A stretch of DNA of 34,146 nucleotides from JBELHR01 sp049606855 (GTDB taxonomy: Bacteria; Bacteroidota; Bacteroidia; Flavobacteriales; Flavobacteriaceae), in NCBI GenBank assembly GCA_049606855.1, contig JBMYVY010000016.1:1-34146 (forward strand), written 5' to 3'. The position numbers and the translations under genes are program-made. The notes beneath the pieces are model-generated. The model was not told where the DNA came from. It saw nothing but the letters and a program-made list of their open reading frames with translations, and searched no databases. Positions 1 through 8,097 of the stretch are shown in pieces (positions within the stretch are counted from its first letter, which is position 1; each line of letters opens with the position of its first letter).

Positions 1-65
1 TCATTATAAAAACAAACTAGATTTCGAATGGTTGCATGAAATTGAAACTTTATTTTAAATTTACG

Positions 66-98
66 AAAAAAAAAAACCGGATCCTCACGGATCCGGTT
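66..98 (-). terminator. Intrinsic terminator of the efflux operon
   Basis: A perfect 10-bp inverted repeat (75-84 with 89-98, arm AACCGGATCC) encloses a 4-base loop. Read on the minus strand it is followed by a run of 11 U (the A-run at 66-76). It lies 20 bases past the stop of the DUF2892 gene and ends the minus-strand efflux operon. Bases 1-65 hold nothing recognisable; the short plus-strand frame across them runs through this hairpin and is not a gene. Confidence 0.92.
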
Positions 99-118
99 CT
101 CATTACCAACAAGTTAGT

Positions 119-310
119 TTATCTAAATCTTGGAAATGCTTTTTTCAGCATAGTTTCCATCAAACACCAATTGGTGAATGCAGACTGTATTAAATTCACC
201 CCAATAAAGGCGGTGAAATAATACCAATTGCTCGAGATATAATGTGCAGCAACTAAGCTCACCAAAATTAATACTCCAGCTATTACTCGAATCGTTTTTT
301 CTAAACTCAT
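119..310 (-). CDS. DUF2892 (YgaP-like) small inner-membrane protein
   Basis: This 63-aa protein has two hydrophobic segments (about residues 6-22 and 27-44) that fit the DUF2892 family, also seen as the membrane part of YgaP-type rhodaneses. The start begins MSLEKTIRVIAG. It is chosen because its ATG overlaps the stop of the upstream gene as ATGA (307-310); an in-frame TTG-type extension further upstream is less likely. It is the last gene of the RND efflux operon, followed by the terminator at 66-98. DUF2892 genes often travel with sulfur or metal-related transport genes. What this one does for the pump is unknown; a role in pump assembly or thiol/sulfide handling would be inference. No rhodanese domain is present. 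Confidence 0.75.
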   Translation of the reverse strand: MSLEKTIRVIAGVLILVSLVAAHYISSNWYYFTAFIGVNLIQSAFTNWCLMETMLKKAFPRFR

Positions 311-606
311 AATACGTGTGATTCTATATTTAAACAATATGCATGCATCGGAAATCTCGGATGCGTTGCGTTATACTTTTTAATTTCTTCCATTAAGATT
401 TCGGCTTGAGCATGATTACAAGCAATGATGTCTAACTTAGATTCTGCTTTTAATTTATGGCTTCCGATAAAGCTCGCCTCAGCGGGAACCCCTGTGTAAA
501 CACCCTGCACATCAAGCTCAGAATAAATGCTGACACCAATTTTTTCAATTAATCCTCCTAGAGGGCTTTTTTCCTCCTTTAAGGAGAAGATGTAAATCAT
601 TTTCAT
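307..606 (-). CDS. Small PII-like protein coupled to an RND pump
   Basis: This is a 99-aa soluble protein without a signal peptide. Its beta-alpha-beta-beta-alpha-beta layout and its place right after an RND permease resemble DUF3240 and other PII-like ferredoxin-fold proteins encoded beside metal-efflux RND genes; that is my inference from shape and context, not a firm match. It starts at an ATG overlapping the permease stop (ATGA, 603-606), and a second in-frame ATG lies two codons later. Its own stop overlaps the next start the same way, so the three genes are translationally coupled. It contains two cysteines and several histidines (for example in the RFPMHAYCLN stretch near the C-terminus) that could bind a ligand or metal. 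Confidence 0.6.
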   Translation of the reverse strand: MKMIYIFSLKEEKSPLGGLIEKIGVSIYSELDVQGVYTGVPAEASFIGSHKLKAESKLDIIACNHAQAEILMEEIKKYNATHPRFPMHAYCLNIESHVL

Positions 607-3600
607 GAGTGTTTCTTTTTTTCAGTTAAATAATAAACTAATGGCACAATCAGTAAGGTCAAGGCTGTAGAGGCTATAGTTCCTCCCATCAAAGAGATGG
701 CCAATCCTTGGAAGATCGGGTCAAACAAGATGACAAAAGCTCCGATTACCACCGTTCCAGCAGTCAACAAAATAGGCATGGTTCTCACCGCTCCTGCTTC
801 GATTACGGCTTCCTCTAACGAGGCACCTTCCGCTAATTTGATGTTGATAAAGTCAATTAATAAGACTGAGTTTCTTACCATAATTCCCGCCAGAGCAATC
901 GCTCCAATCATCGATGTTGCAGTAAAAAAGGCTCCCATAAACCAGTGTCCAACAAGGATACCAATCATGGCAAGTGGAATAGCAACCATCATAACAAGTG
1001 GCGTTTTGAAATCTTGGAACCATCCAACAATCAACATATAAATGATCAAAATCACCACAGCAAACGCTGCTCCTAAATCGCGGAATACCTCAAAGGTAAC
1101 TTGCCATTCCCCATCCCATTTAAGCACATAATCCTTGTCCATAAAAGGGGCTTCGGTAAAGTTTTGAGTCAAGTTCTTTCCTGTTGGGGTAACAATGGCA
1201 TCAAGCTCATCTTCAATTCCCAACATGGCGTAAACTGGAGATTCCAATTCACCTGCTACATCGGCAACGACATAAGTCACGTTCTTTTGGTTTTTGCGAT
1301 AAATCGCCTTGGGAACGGTAGTCTTTTCTAAAGTAGTCACATCTCCAATACTGACGAGCATGCCCATGGCATTTTTCAATTTCAATTGCTGAAGATCAAT
1401 CAAATCTTGACGTTGATTTTCTTTTAATCTCACCACAACTCCAACTGCATTTTGATCGCGATCAGCTTTGAGTTGAGTCGCTTTCATTCCGTGAAGTCCT
1501 ACTTGCAAAGCCTGCACAATCTGCTGATTAGACAGTCCAGCCAAAGCAGCTTTTTGAGTGTCTACCTTTAAGGTGTACTGCTCGCTGTCTGCTTCTACAT
1601 AAGAATCCACATCTACAATATCAGCAGAGGCCAAAAAGACGCCTTCTACTTTCTTCGCTACAGCTTCTTGACCTGCTTGATTTGGCCCATAGATTTCTGC
1701 AACTAAAGTGGATAGTACTGGAGGACCAGGCGGCACCTCAACAACTTTGATGTTTGCCCCTAGTTTTTCTGCCAATTCTTGCAATCCTGGTCGGAACATC
1801 TTAGCCAAGTCATGACTTTGAAGATCTCTAGTTTCCTTATCAGTCAAATTCACTTGAATATCGGCCACATTCGGTCCCTTCCTCAAATCGTAGTGACGCA
1901 CTAAACCATTAAAAGTAATGGGCGAAGCTGTTCCGACATAGGATTGATAAGACACTACTTCTGGTTGTTCACTGATATAAAAGGCCAATTCCTTGGTCAC
2001 TTTATAGGTCTCTTCCAAAGTAGTCCCCTCTGGCATATCTATAACGATTTGGAATTCATTTTTATTGTCAAAAGGAAGCATTTTCACTACCACCCCATTG
2101 AAATAAAATAAACTCATCGAAGCCAAAAGTACCGCCGTTACTGAGCCGATAAAAATAAAGGCCCGCTTCGGACTATTGATCATCGGACGCATCAACTTAT
2201 TGTATGATTTATAGATAAAAGTATCCTCGACCTTGAAGACTTTTTCTCCGTTGTGGGGCTCCGTTTTAAGCAAACGATAAGCGATAAACGGGGTGATCAC
2301 CAAGGCTACCACTAGAGAGAAGAACATCGCAAATGCAGCTCCAATCGGCATAGGACTCATATAAGGCCCCATCATTCCTGAAACGGCAATCATCGGCAAT
2401 ACCGAAGCAATAACGGTAAAGGTTGCCAAGATTGTTGGGTTTCCTACCTCTGCAATAGAAGCGATGGCCGCTTGCATAAAGGGAAGCTTACGCATCTTAA
2501 AATGTCGGTGCATATTCTCGGCAATAATAATAGAGTCATCCACGACTATACCGGTGACGAATACTAAAGCAAAAAGGGTAATCCTGTTCAGCGTATAGCC
2601 CAACATATAGTAAGCAAAAAGCGTCAAGGCAAAAGTTACCGGTACCGACAAAAACACCACAAGTCCACCTCTCCATCCCATAGAAAGCGCCACTACAAGA
2701 GTCACTGCTATGATGGATCCAATCAGGTGAAGCATCAATTCATTGACCTTGTGAGAAGCCGAAGCTCCATAGTTACGCGTCACGGAAACGCTGACCTCAT
2801 CTGGAATTAAATCTCCTTTTAATTGCTCGGTTTTGGCAAGGACAAGCTCTGCTAATTTCATCGCATCTGCACCTTTTCTCTTAGCAATAGATAAGGTTAC
2901 TGCAGCTTGCTCGTGATCGGCATCTCCGTAGCGCACATATTGCACGGGCTCTTGAGGCCCATCAATAATTTCTGCGACTTGATTTAAGTATACCGCTTGA
3001 CCGCCTTTGAGTCCCACCACAAGGTTCTGAACGTCCTGAGAAGTTCTAAGAAAATTACCGGATTTCACCACCAAATTTTGATTGTTTTGGTTGATGTTTC
3101 CAATAGTTTGAGTCCCGTTTGCAGCTTGAATTTGTCCGCTGACTTGAAGGGGGTCTAATCCGTAAAAGGCCAATTTATCACGATCCAGGTTGACCTGAAT
3201 TTCGCGAGAGCGCCCTCCGATTACTTTTACTTGAGCAATGTCCTTAATCTTTGAAATTTCATTCCCCAATTCTTCTCCCATTCGCGAGAGCATATAATCG
3301 TCATAACGGTCACTGTGTAGGGTTAAACTCAGCGCTGGCACATCGTCGATTGCTCTAATTTTAATCAGTGGAGGAGTTACTCCTTGAGGCATTTGATCCA
3401 TGTGACGATCGAGTTCTGCATAGAGTTTTACGATGGATCTCTCGATGTCTTCACCAACATAAAACTGCACAATAACCATGGCCTGATCATTCATCGAAGT
3501 AGAATACACATACTCCACTCCTGAAATGTTTGCCGCTATTTTTTCTAGGGGCTCTGCCACCCTTGAGGCAACTTCCTCTGGTGAAGCACCTGGATATCCT

Positions 3601-3761
3601 ATAAATACATCCGCAATCGGAACGTCGATTTGCGGCTCTTCCTCCCTTGGTGTCAAAGCACTTCCGTAGATCCCAAGACCTAAGAAGACCAACATCAATA
3701 AAGGAGTCAGCTTGGAGTTAATAAATAACTCCGCTATTTTTCCTGCGATTCCTTTTTCCAT
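603..3761 (-). CDS. RND-family efflux transporter permease (AcrB/CzcA superfamily)
   Basis: This 1052-aa protein is the full length of an RND pump. TM1 near residues 15-34 is followed by the PREEEPQIDVP motif at the start of the first periplasmic porter domain. The TM4 region carries GIVVDDSIIIAEN, with the paired Asp residues expected of the proton relay. The second half repeats the arrangement, with a periplasmic domain from about 560 and TM helices from about 880 to the end (WFQDFKTPLVMM, GIMVRNSVLLIDF). The pump would use the proton gradient to drive export from the periplasm or inner membrane to the outside with the adaptor and outer-membrane factor encoded upstream (1 base separates it from the adaptor). 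The substrate cannot be read from the sequence. The EEEP subtype is found in many uncharacterised pumps, and the charged CusA metal-relay pattern was not recognised. Confidence 0.95.
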   Translation of the reverse strand: MEKGIAGKIAELFINSKLTPLLMLVFLGLGIYGSALTPREEEPQIDVPIADVFIGYPGASPEEVASRVAEPLEKIAANISGVEYVYSTSMNDQAMVIVQFYVGEDIERSIVKLYAELDRHMDQMPQGVTPPLIKIRAIDDVPALSLTLHSDRYDDYMLSRMGEELGNEISKIKDIAQVKVIGGRSREIQVNLDRDKLAFYGLDPLQVSGQIQAANGTQTIGNINQNNQNLVVKSGNFLRTSQDVQNLVVGLKGGQAVYLNQVAEIIDGPQEPVQYVRYGDADHEQAAVTLSIAKRKGADAMKLAELVLAKTEQLKGDLIPDEVSVSVTRNYGASASHKVNELMLHLIGSIIAVTLVVALSMGWRGGLVVFLSVPVTFALTLFAYYMLGYTLNRITLFALVFVTGIVVDDSIIIAENMHRHFKMRKLPFMQAAIASIAEVGNPTILATFTVIASVLPMIAVSGMMGPYMSPMPIGAAFAMFFSLVVALVITPFIAYRLLKTEPHNGEKVFKVEDTFIYKSYNKLMRPMINSPKRAFIFIGSVTAVLLASMSLFYFNGVVVKMLPFDNKNEFQIVIDMPEGTTLEETYKVTKELAFYISEQPEVVSYQSYVGTASPITFNGLVRHYDLRKGPNVADIQVNLTDKETRDLQSHDLAKMFRPGLQELAEKLGANIKVVEVPPGPPVLSTLVAEIYGPNQAGQEAVAKKVEGVFLASADIVDVDSYVEADSEQYTLKVDTQKAALAGLSNQQIVQALQVGLHGMKATQLKADRDQNAVGVVVRLKENQRQDLIDLQQLKLKNAMGMLVSIGDVTTLEKTTVPKAIYRKNQKNVTYVVADVAGELESPVYAMLGIEDELDAIVTPTGKNLTQNFTEAPFMDKDYVLKWDGEWQVTFEVFRDLGAAFAVVILIIYMLIVGWFQDFKTPLVMMVAIPLAMIGILVGHWFMGAFFTATSMIGAIALAGIMVRNSVLLIDFINIKLAEGASLEEAVIEAGAVRTMPILLTAGTVVIGAFVILFDPIFQGLAISLMGGTIASTALTLLIVPLVYYLTEKKKHS

Positions 3762-3762
3762 A

Positions 3763-4809
3763 TTACAGACTCAATTTTTGACCGTCCTTAATGTTCGATG
3801 GGTTAAGTACCATGCGATCTCCTGAATTCAATCCAGAAACCACCTCTACCTGGTCTCCATCTACCTTACCTAAACGCACCCAAACAAGGGCTGCACGACC
3901 GCTTTCTGTCATCAAAAAGACCCCGTCCATTTGTCCGTAAGTTTTTACCGCTGAAACAGGAATCATCAAACGCTCCGTGTTGGCTTTGAGTGCAGACATT
4001 TTTACATACTGTCCGTTGATCAAGCCTTGAGGGTTTGTGATTTTTAATTCCATAGCATATTGTCCCCCGTTGAATGATCCTGAAGGAATCACGCGAGCTA
4101 CAGTAGCTTTATAATCTTGAGATTGGGCAGATAGTTTTACGGCCTCTCCAATGCTGAATTTTTTGGCTTGGAATTCGGGCAAATTCACGACTGCTTTAAA
4201 CCCTTGGGTTCCTACCAACTCTAAAATTGGACGTCCTGGGCTGGCCAGATCGCCTTGAGATTGATACTCCTTAGTCACTACCCCTGAGAACGGCGCGCGA
4301 ATATTGGTGTACTTCAATTGAGTTTCAATGTTGTTTAACTGTTGATTAGCCATTTCCAAAGCCGCTTGAGACCCTGATAAATGCGCCGTCATATCATCCA
4401 TTTCCTTTTGAGTGGCACTTCCTTTGTCAAACAAAATAACGATACGATCATAGTCCTTTTTCACATTGCTATACTGGGCCTGTGCTGCAGCAATTTGAGC
4501 CTCAGTTTGTGCCTTTTGAGCTTTTAAATCACTGTCGCTGATGCGGATCAAAAGTGCTCCTTTTGAAACTTGCTCACCGGCTTTGGCATAAATCTTTTCA
4601 ATACTTCCCATAGTACGGGTCGCTAATTGAGCCTGATCCTCGGCTTGAACAGATCCTGAAAAAGTTGTCAGATCTAGTGTTTTTACTGGTGCAAGTTCGA
4701 TAACTTGAACTTTTGCAGCCATGCGTGGGGCTTTGGTTGCCACGGAATTATCTGAAGAACAGCTTGTGAAAAATAAAGCAAGTGCTCCAAGTAAATAAGT
4801 ATATTTCAT
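3763..4809 (-). CDS. RND efflux periplasmic adaptor (membrane fusion protein), lipoprotein
   Basis: This 348-aa protein begins with a lipoprotein signal peptide ending in LFFTSC (Cys17), so it should be anchored by lipid and face the periplasm. It shows the usual order of a membrane fusion protein: an N-terminal barrel-sandwich half-motif (around residues 55-95, SIEKIYAKAGEQVSKGALL), a long helical hairpin (about 100-165, rich in Ala, Gln and Lys), the second lipoyl half (NIRAPFSGVVTKEY), then beta-barrel and membrane-proximal domains. It bridges the RND pump and the TolC-like channel. It is 1 base from both neighbours' coding ends, so it is the middle gene of a tight operon. Confidence 0.93.
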   Translation of the reverse strand: MKYTYLLGALALFFTSCSSDNSVATKAPRMAAKVQVIELAPVKTLDLTTFSGSVQAEDQAQLATRTMGSIEKIYAKAGEQVSKGALLIRISDSDLKAQKAQTEAQIAAAQAQYSNVKKDYDRIVILFDKGSATQKEMDDMTAHLSGSQAALEMANQQLNNIETQLKYTNIRAPFSGVVTKEYQSQGDLASPGRPILELVGTQGFKAVVNLPEFQAKKFSIGEAVKLSAQSQDYKATVARVIPSGSFNGGQYAMELKITNPQGLINGQYVKMSALKANTERLMIPVSAVKTYGQMDGVFLMTESGRAALVWVRLGKVDGDQVEVVSGLNSGDRMVLNPSNIKDGQKLSL

Positions 4810-4810
4810 C

Positions 4811-6115
4811 TTAATTTGATTCTAATTGGATTTGATAAATCGCCATGTTCAGTCTGAAAATGGCATCTTGTAATTCTAAACTCTTTTGAGAAAGCAGGGT
4901 CTGTGCGGCAATGAAATCCGTACTCTTCTCCATACCTTGTTCATAGCGGTCCGCAATAATTTTATAGGCCGCTTGGGCTTGAAGTTCCGCCTCTTTGGCT
5001 TGCATCAATTGAATTTCTTTAGTCTCGAGATCCCTGATGGCTTTTTCTAAACTGAGTTGTGCCTTATCTTTTTCTAAATCGTATTGATTCAGGGCTTGAT
5101 CTTTGGTGATTTGAGCTTTGCGGGTTTTTGCCAATTGGGCTCCCCCATTGAAAATTTGCCATGAAAGTCCAACCCCTACGAAATAAGACTGCCCTTGAGA
5201 TCCAAAAGGATTGGCGTCATTTAAATCGTATTGACCGAAGGCATTGATGCGCGGCATGAATTTCGCGCGCTCCATTTGATACAAAGCGTTTTGGGCCAAA
5301 TAAGCGTGTTTAAGCGCTTCAAGATCGGCGCGTTCTTCTGATACCTCTGAACTTTGCGACTCCACTGCAAAAGGCGTTTGCTCAATTTCATCCACAAGAA
5401 CCAACTGACTTCCCTTTTCAAGGCCTAATAAAAGCACTAAGAAATCATTGATACTCTGCTCGGAAGAACTCAAACTCTGTAACTGCCCTTGTAATTCCAA
5501 CTTTCTCACCTTTAATTGAAGCAAATCGGCCTCATTTAAATAGCCCACCTCCAACATGTTTTCGCTCAATTCCACATAGTGGTCTACAAGCTCAATCGAG
5601 GACTCGACTAAAGCGGTTTTTGCACGCATTAGCCCCAACATATGGTATTGATTTACCAATTGAAACTCCAAGTACTGCGTGTAGCGCTCCACCTCAAAGC
5701 TCTTGGCTTCATAGGCCTCCTTAGCCGCTTTGCGCCCATAAATACCATCCATATTAAATAGTGGTTGCTCTATTGCTGCGCGCGTGTTCCAGTTACTGAT
5801 ATCATCCGGATCGTTAAGCACCTCAGGAGCAAAATCCCCAAGGGTCACCGATTCTTGTTGTAATTTAATTCCAAAAGCATTCAAGGGATTGTTGGTATTT
5901 ACTCCGGTCTCCGATAGATTTACCTTAGGCAAAAACACCGAACGGGTCTCCTTGACATCTTGCAAGGCTTGATCCACCTCGGCTTGTTTAATCTCTAATT
6001 CCCGACTCTGAGTGTGCAAGAGGGCTTTTGCCTGCTCCAAACTGAGCTCCTGAACCTGAGCTCCTGCATCTAAAACGAGGAAAGAGAGAAGAATTAGAAT
6101 AACTATTCTTTTCAT
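4811..6115 (-). CDS. TolC-family outer-membrane efflux protein
   Basis: This 434-aa protein starts with a signal peptide (MKRIVILILLSFLVLDAGA, cleavage expected before Gln). It continues with two copies of the outer-membrane-factor pattern: long amphipathic helices (LSLEQAKALL near the mature N-terminus; VGYLNEADLLQLKVRKLELQ mid-protein) alternating with short beta stretches (FGQYDLN, YFVGVGLSWQIFNGG). The C-terminal helices end in NMAIYQIQLESN. It forms the trimeric outer-membrane channel of the efflux system. The ATG at 6115 is preferred over an upstream TTG because the signal peptide begins directly there. It is the first gene of the operon and has a promoter-like -7 box 29 bases upstream. 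Confidence 0.92.
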   Translation of the reverse strand: MKRIVILILLSFLVLDAGAQVQELSLEQAKALLHTQSRELEIKQAEVDQALQDVKETRSVFLPKVNLSETGVNTNNPLNAFGIKLQQESVTLGDFAPEVLNDPDDISNWNTRAAIEQPLFNMDGIYGRKAAKEAYEAKSFEVERYTQYLEFQLVNQYHMLGLMRAKTALVESSIELVDHYVELSENMLEVGYLNEADLLQLKVRKLELQGQLQSLSSSEQSINDFLVLLLGLEKGSQLVLVDEIEQTPFAVESQSSEVSEERADLEALKHAYLAQNALYQMERAKFMPRINAFGQYDLNDANPFGSQGQSYFVGVGLSWQIFNGGAQLAKTRKAQITKDQALNQYDLEKDKAQLSLEKAIRDLETKEIQLMQAKEAELQAQAAYKIIADRYEQGMEKSTDFIAAQTLLSQKSLELQDAIFRLNMAIYQIQLESN

Positions 6116-6143
6116 CAATGTTAAGTTTTACTGTTATGAAGAG

Positions 6144-6151
6144 CAAAAATA
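6144..6151 (-). promoter_or_regulatory. Probable -7 box of the efflux operon
   Basis: Minus-strand TATTTTTG matches the Bacteroidota -7 consensus TAnnTTTG. It sits 29 bases upstream of the TolC-like start. The matching -33 TTTG is not clear (closest is TTCG at 6168-6171, with short spacing), so the call rests on one element. Confidence 0.4.
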
Positions 6152-6248
6152 GCGGAAGCTTCCTCCTCGAAGTGTAACCTAAGTCACCAAGGGCCAAGAA
6201 AAAGTAGCATATCTTCTCAAATCCATTTCCATGTGGACATTAAAGCAC

Positions 6249-6285
6249 AAAAAAAAAGGGAACACTATTTCTAGCATTCCCTTTT
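6249..6285 (-). terminator. Intrinsic terminator of the cold-shock gene
   Basis: Inverted repeat AAAAGGGAA (6254-6262) with TTCCCTTTT (6277-6285). On the minus strand the stem runs into a tract of about nine U (the A-run 6249-6257). It lies 24 bases past the cold-shock stop and separates that gene from the efflux operon. Confidence 0.85.
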
Positions 6286-6308
6286 CATGTAATTTATATA
6301 GTGTGTTA

Positions 6309-6500
6309 TTAGATAACTTCTACATTCACTGCATTTAATCCTTTACGACCTTCTTCAGTTTCAAACTTCACTTTGTCGTCTTCTCTAATCTCGTCGATTA
6401 ATCCTGAAGCATGAACAAAAATGTCTTCTCCTGTTTCTGATGATTTAATAAATCCGAATCCTTTTGATTCATTGAAAAATTTTACTGTGCCTTCTTGCAT
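6309..6500 (-). CDS. Cold-shock domain protein (CspA family)
   Basis: This 63-aa protein is a single cold-shock domain. RNP1 is seen as KGFGFI (residues 13-18) and RNP2 as DIFVHAS (26-32), with the usual N-terminal GTVKFFN strand. Such proteins bind single-stranded RNA or DNA and melt RNA structure, often at low temperature or during growth transitions. The gene stands alone, with a complete promoter at 6682-6712, a leader of about 175 nt and a terminator at 6249-6285. The long leader is typical of cold-regulated csp mRNAs, where leader folding changes stability and translation with temperature. Confidence 0.95.
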   Translation of the reverse strand: MQEGTVKFFNESKGFGFIKSSETGEDIFVHASGLIDEIREDDKVKFETEEGRKGLNAVNVEVI

Positions 6501-6676
6501 CTTTTAAAAATTTAAATTGTTAATACTGTTTTTGTCTAACACGAAACCCTATGCTCCTAAAAACGAAACACATTGTTTTGTAAACACTATAAATAAAGTA
6601 ATTGCTGATAAAAAGAAAAGAAGAGATAATCTCAAAAAACTAAATATTAAAAATACTATACTGGTGTTCTACTTAG
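6501..6676 (-). promoter_or_regulatory. Long 5' leader of the cold-shock mRNA
   Basis: From the expected transcription start (about 6676, judged from the promoter) to the start codon lie about 175 untranslated, AT-rich bases with no reading frame. Long leaders of this size act as thermosensitive regulatory regions in known csp genes. No exact cold-box match was identified by eye. Confidence 0.5.
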
Positions 6677-6681
6677 AACTG

Positions 6682-6712
6682 CAAAAATAAACCTATTATT
6701 TTAAACAGCAAA
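6682..6712 (-). promoter_or_regulatory. Promoter of the cold-shock gene
   Basis: On the minus strand, TTTG (6709-6712), a spacer of exactly 19 bases, and TATTTTTG (6682-6689) match the Bacteroidota primary sigma-factor consensus TTTG-N19-TAnnTTTG without mismatch. This is the best promoter in the window and supports the phylum assignment. Confidence 0.8.
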
Positions 6713-6784
6713 CCCTAATGAAGTTTTTTTTAGTTCCTAATGGCTGGGGGCCAAAACCCTGCCTTCCAACCCCTTAATCAGTGA

Positions 6785-6898
6785 CCCTATGCAGATGATT
6801 TGATCATTTTAGATGTCATGATGTCTAAGAAAAACGGTTTTGAGGTGGCCAAAACCATCAGAGAAACTCCACATCCTACTCAATTTCTGGGGCGATGA
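6785..6898 (+). pseudogene. Fragment of a response-regulator receiver domain
   Basis: A 37-codon open stretch between stops (TGA at 6782-6784 and TGA at 6896-6898) reads DDLIILDVMM, then SKKNGFEVAKTIRE. This is the core of a CheY-like receiver domain around the phospho-acceptor Asp (in LDVMM) and the following helix. The usual Pro after LDVMM is Ser. There is no start, no N-terminal acidic pair and no C-terminal Thr/Lys strand, so only about a third of the domain remains. It appears to be debris of a deleted two-component gene. Confidence 0.7.
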
Positions 6899-7138
6899 CT
6901 CCTTCTTCAACTCCATAATCTGAGAGGTGTTGGGTATAAGTTGGTCGTGTTGTGTTGATTTATGCAGTTTCTTTTAGAATTCGCAGAAAATTTTATCTTT
7001 ATGATTGGCTATCTGTTTCTCATGATTTTCTGTGGTAAGTTGAATCTTTGGATGTCTTGTTATCCCAGTAATTGGGGTTAGATAGTGATTTATTTTGAGA
7101 AAATATTAGCAATTGGGTTCAACTAAAAAAGAGATAGA
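6899..7138 (+). other. Intergenic stretch without recognisable gene
   Basis: AT-rich sequence between the receiver-domain fragment and the next degraded frame. It has stops in all frames I checked, no terminator-like hairpin with U-tract, and no clear promoter. It may be more decayed coding sequence, but nothing identifiable remains. Confidence 0.4.
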
Positions 7139-7309
7139 ATGATTGAGAGTATAAAGAAAATAGAAGCTAAATCTCTTTAAGAATGTTTAGGTGTCAACAA
7201 CATCATAGAGAGCACCTATGTATTTGAAAAAATTTAATTCTGTGGTATAGCTAATAAAACTTATGAACTTCAACAGTTTCTAGACAAAAAAACAAAACAA
7301 TATGAGTGA
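7139..7309 (+). pseudogene. Possible decayed short gene with two in-frame stops
   Basis: Reading from ATG at 7139 gives protein-like sequence (MIESIKKIEAKSL, then ECLGVNNIIESTYVFEKI, then FCGIANKTYELQQFLDKK) interrupted by two TAA codons and ending in a TGA that overlaps the next gene. Coding-like codons persist between the stops, which suggests decay, but the family is not recognised and it may be chance. Confidence 0.25.
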
Positions 7310-7952
7310 ATTAACACATTGCCCGAACTGTAAAAACGAATTGAAAGGTGGACTAATGTCAAGTGCAAAATTGTTGGACCCTGACAAGACCAATATTATT
7401 AACGAGTACCACAATAAAAAATCAGAGGCATACTGCAACAAATGCGGAAAAAAACTTTTTGGTAAGTACAAATCGGCATTATTTGACGAAAAGTATAGAA
7501 TCTCGTGTAAACTGCAGAAATTCATTTCAATTATTCCAGTTATCTCAACGCATTCACCTTTGAATTGGGATTATAACATTTTGGAAATGGTAACGGGGCA
7601 ATCAACAACTGGTACCGGTGTTATTTCTGAATTTACGTCCTCATTTACCGACCTCTTCGGAGCACAATCTGGACGGCATAACAAAAAATTAAAATCAGGT
7701 GAAGATATGTGTTTTGCCCAATTAAGAAAACAGGCATTAGACCTCGGTGGAAATGCTGTTATTGCCACTGACATCGACTATTCGGAATTAGGCGCAGGAA
7801 AAGGAATGATAATGGTTTGTATGGCGGGTACAGCAGTTCAATTAAAAAACTCAGACGTACTTGGACAACAAAAAGCAAAGCAAATTGACGAACTTGTTTC
7901 TCTAAATGATAGGCTACGTTATCTTGGACAATTTCAATTACCAGAATATTAA
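7302..7952 (+). CDS. YbjQ/UPF0145-domain protein with N-terminal zinc ribbon
   Basis: This is a 216-aa soluble protein. Residues 7-48 hold two CxxC pairs (C7/C10 and C45/C48) forming a probable zinc ribbon. Residues about 80-185 fit the YbjQ/UPF0145 family: a strand entering with VISTH, then GAQSGRHNKKLKSGEDM, then LGGNAVIATDIDYSELG and MVCMAGTAV. YbjQ-type domains form pentameric rings of unknown function and are sometimes annotated as heavy-metal binding; that annotation is weak. The gene is alone, follows the decayed frame and precedes the GmrSD-like nuclease by 145 bases. No promoter consensus was found directly upstream. Confidence 0.75.
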   Translation: MSELTHCPNCKNELKGGLMSSAKLLDPDKTNIINEYHNKKSEAYCNKCGKKLFGKYKSALFDEKYRISCKLQKFISIIPVISTHSPLNWDYNILEMVTGQSTTGTGVISEFTSSFTDLFGAQSGRHNKKLKSGEDMCFAQLRKQALDLGGNAVIATDIDYSELGAGKGMIMVCMAGTAVQLKNSDVLGQQKAKQIDELVSLNDRLRYLGQFQLPEY

Positions 7953-8097
7953 TAAAAAATGACTATGACTGGTTGTATTTAATTCTGCTTGAATAAAGTT
8001 AGAACTTGTCAATCGGTACATTTCAAAAGTCAAAATAACTTCTAATCAACTCTTAACTAATCATATCCAAACCACTGTAGAGCATAAAATAAAACAT

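Noticed and set aside
36..221. 61-codon plus-strand frame at the left edge
   Set aside because: It runs through a strong terminator hairpin and antisense to the DUF2892 gene; the peptide is low-complexity and shows no domain.
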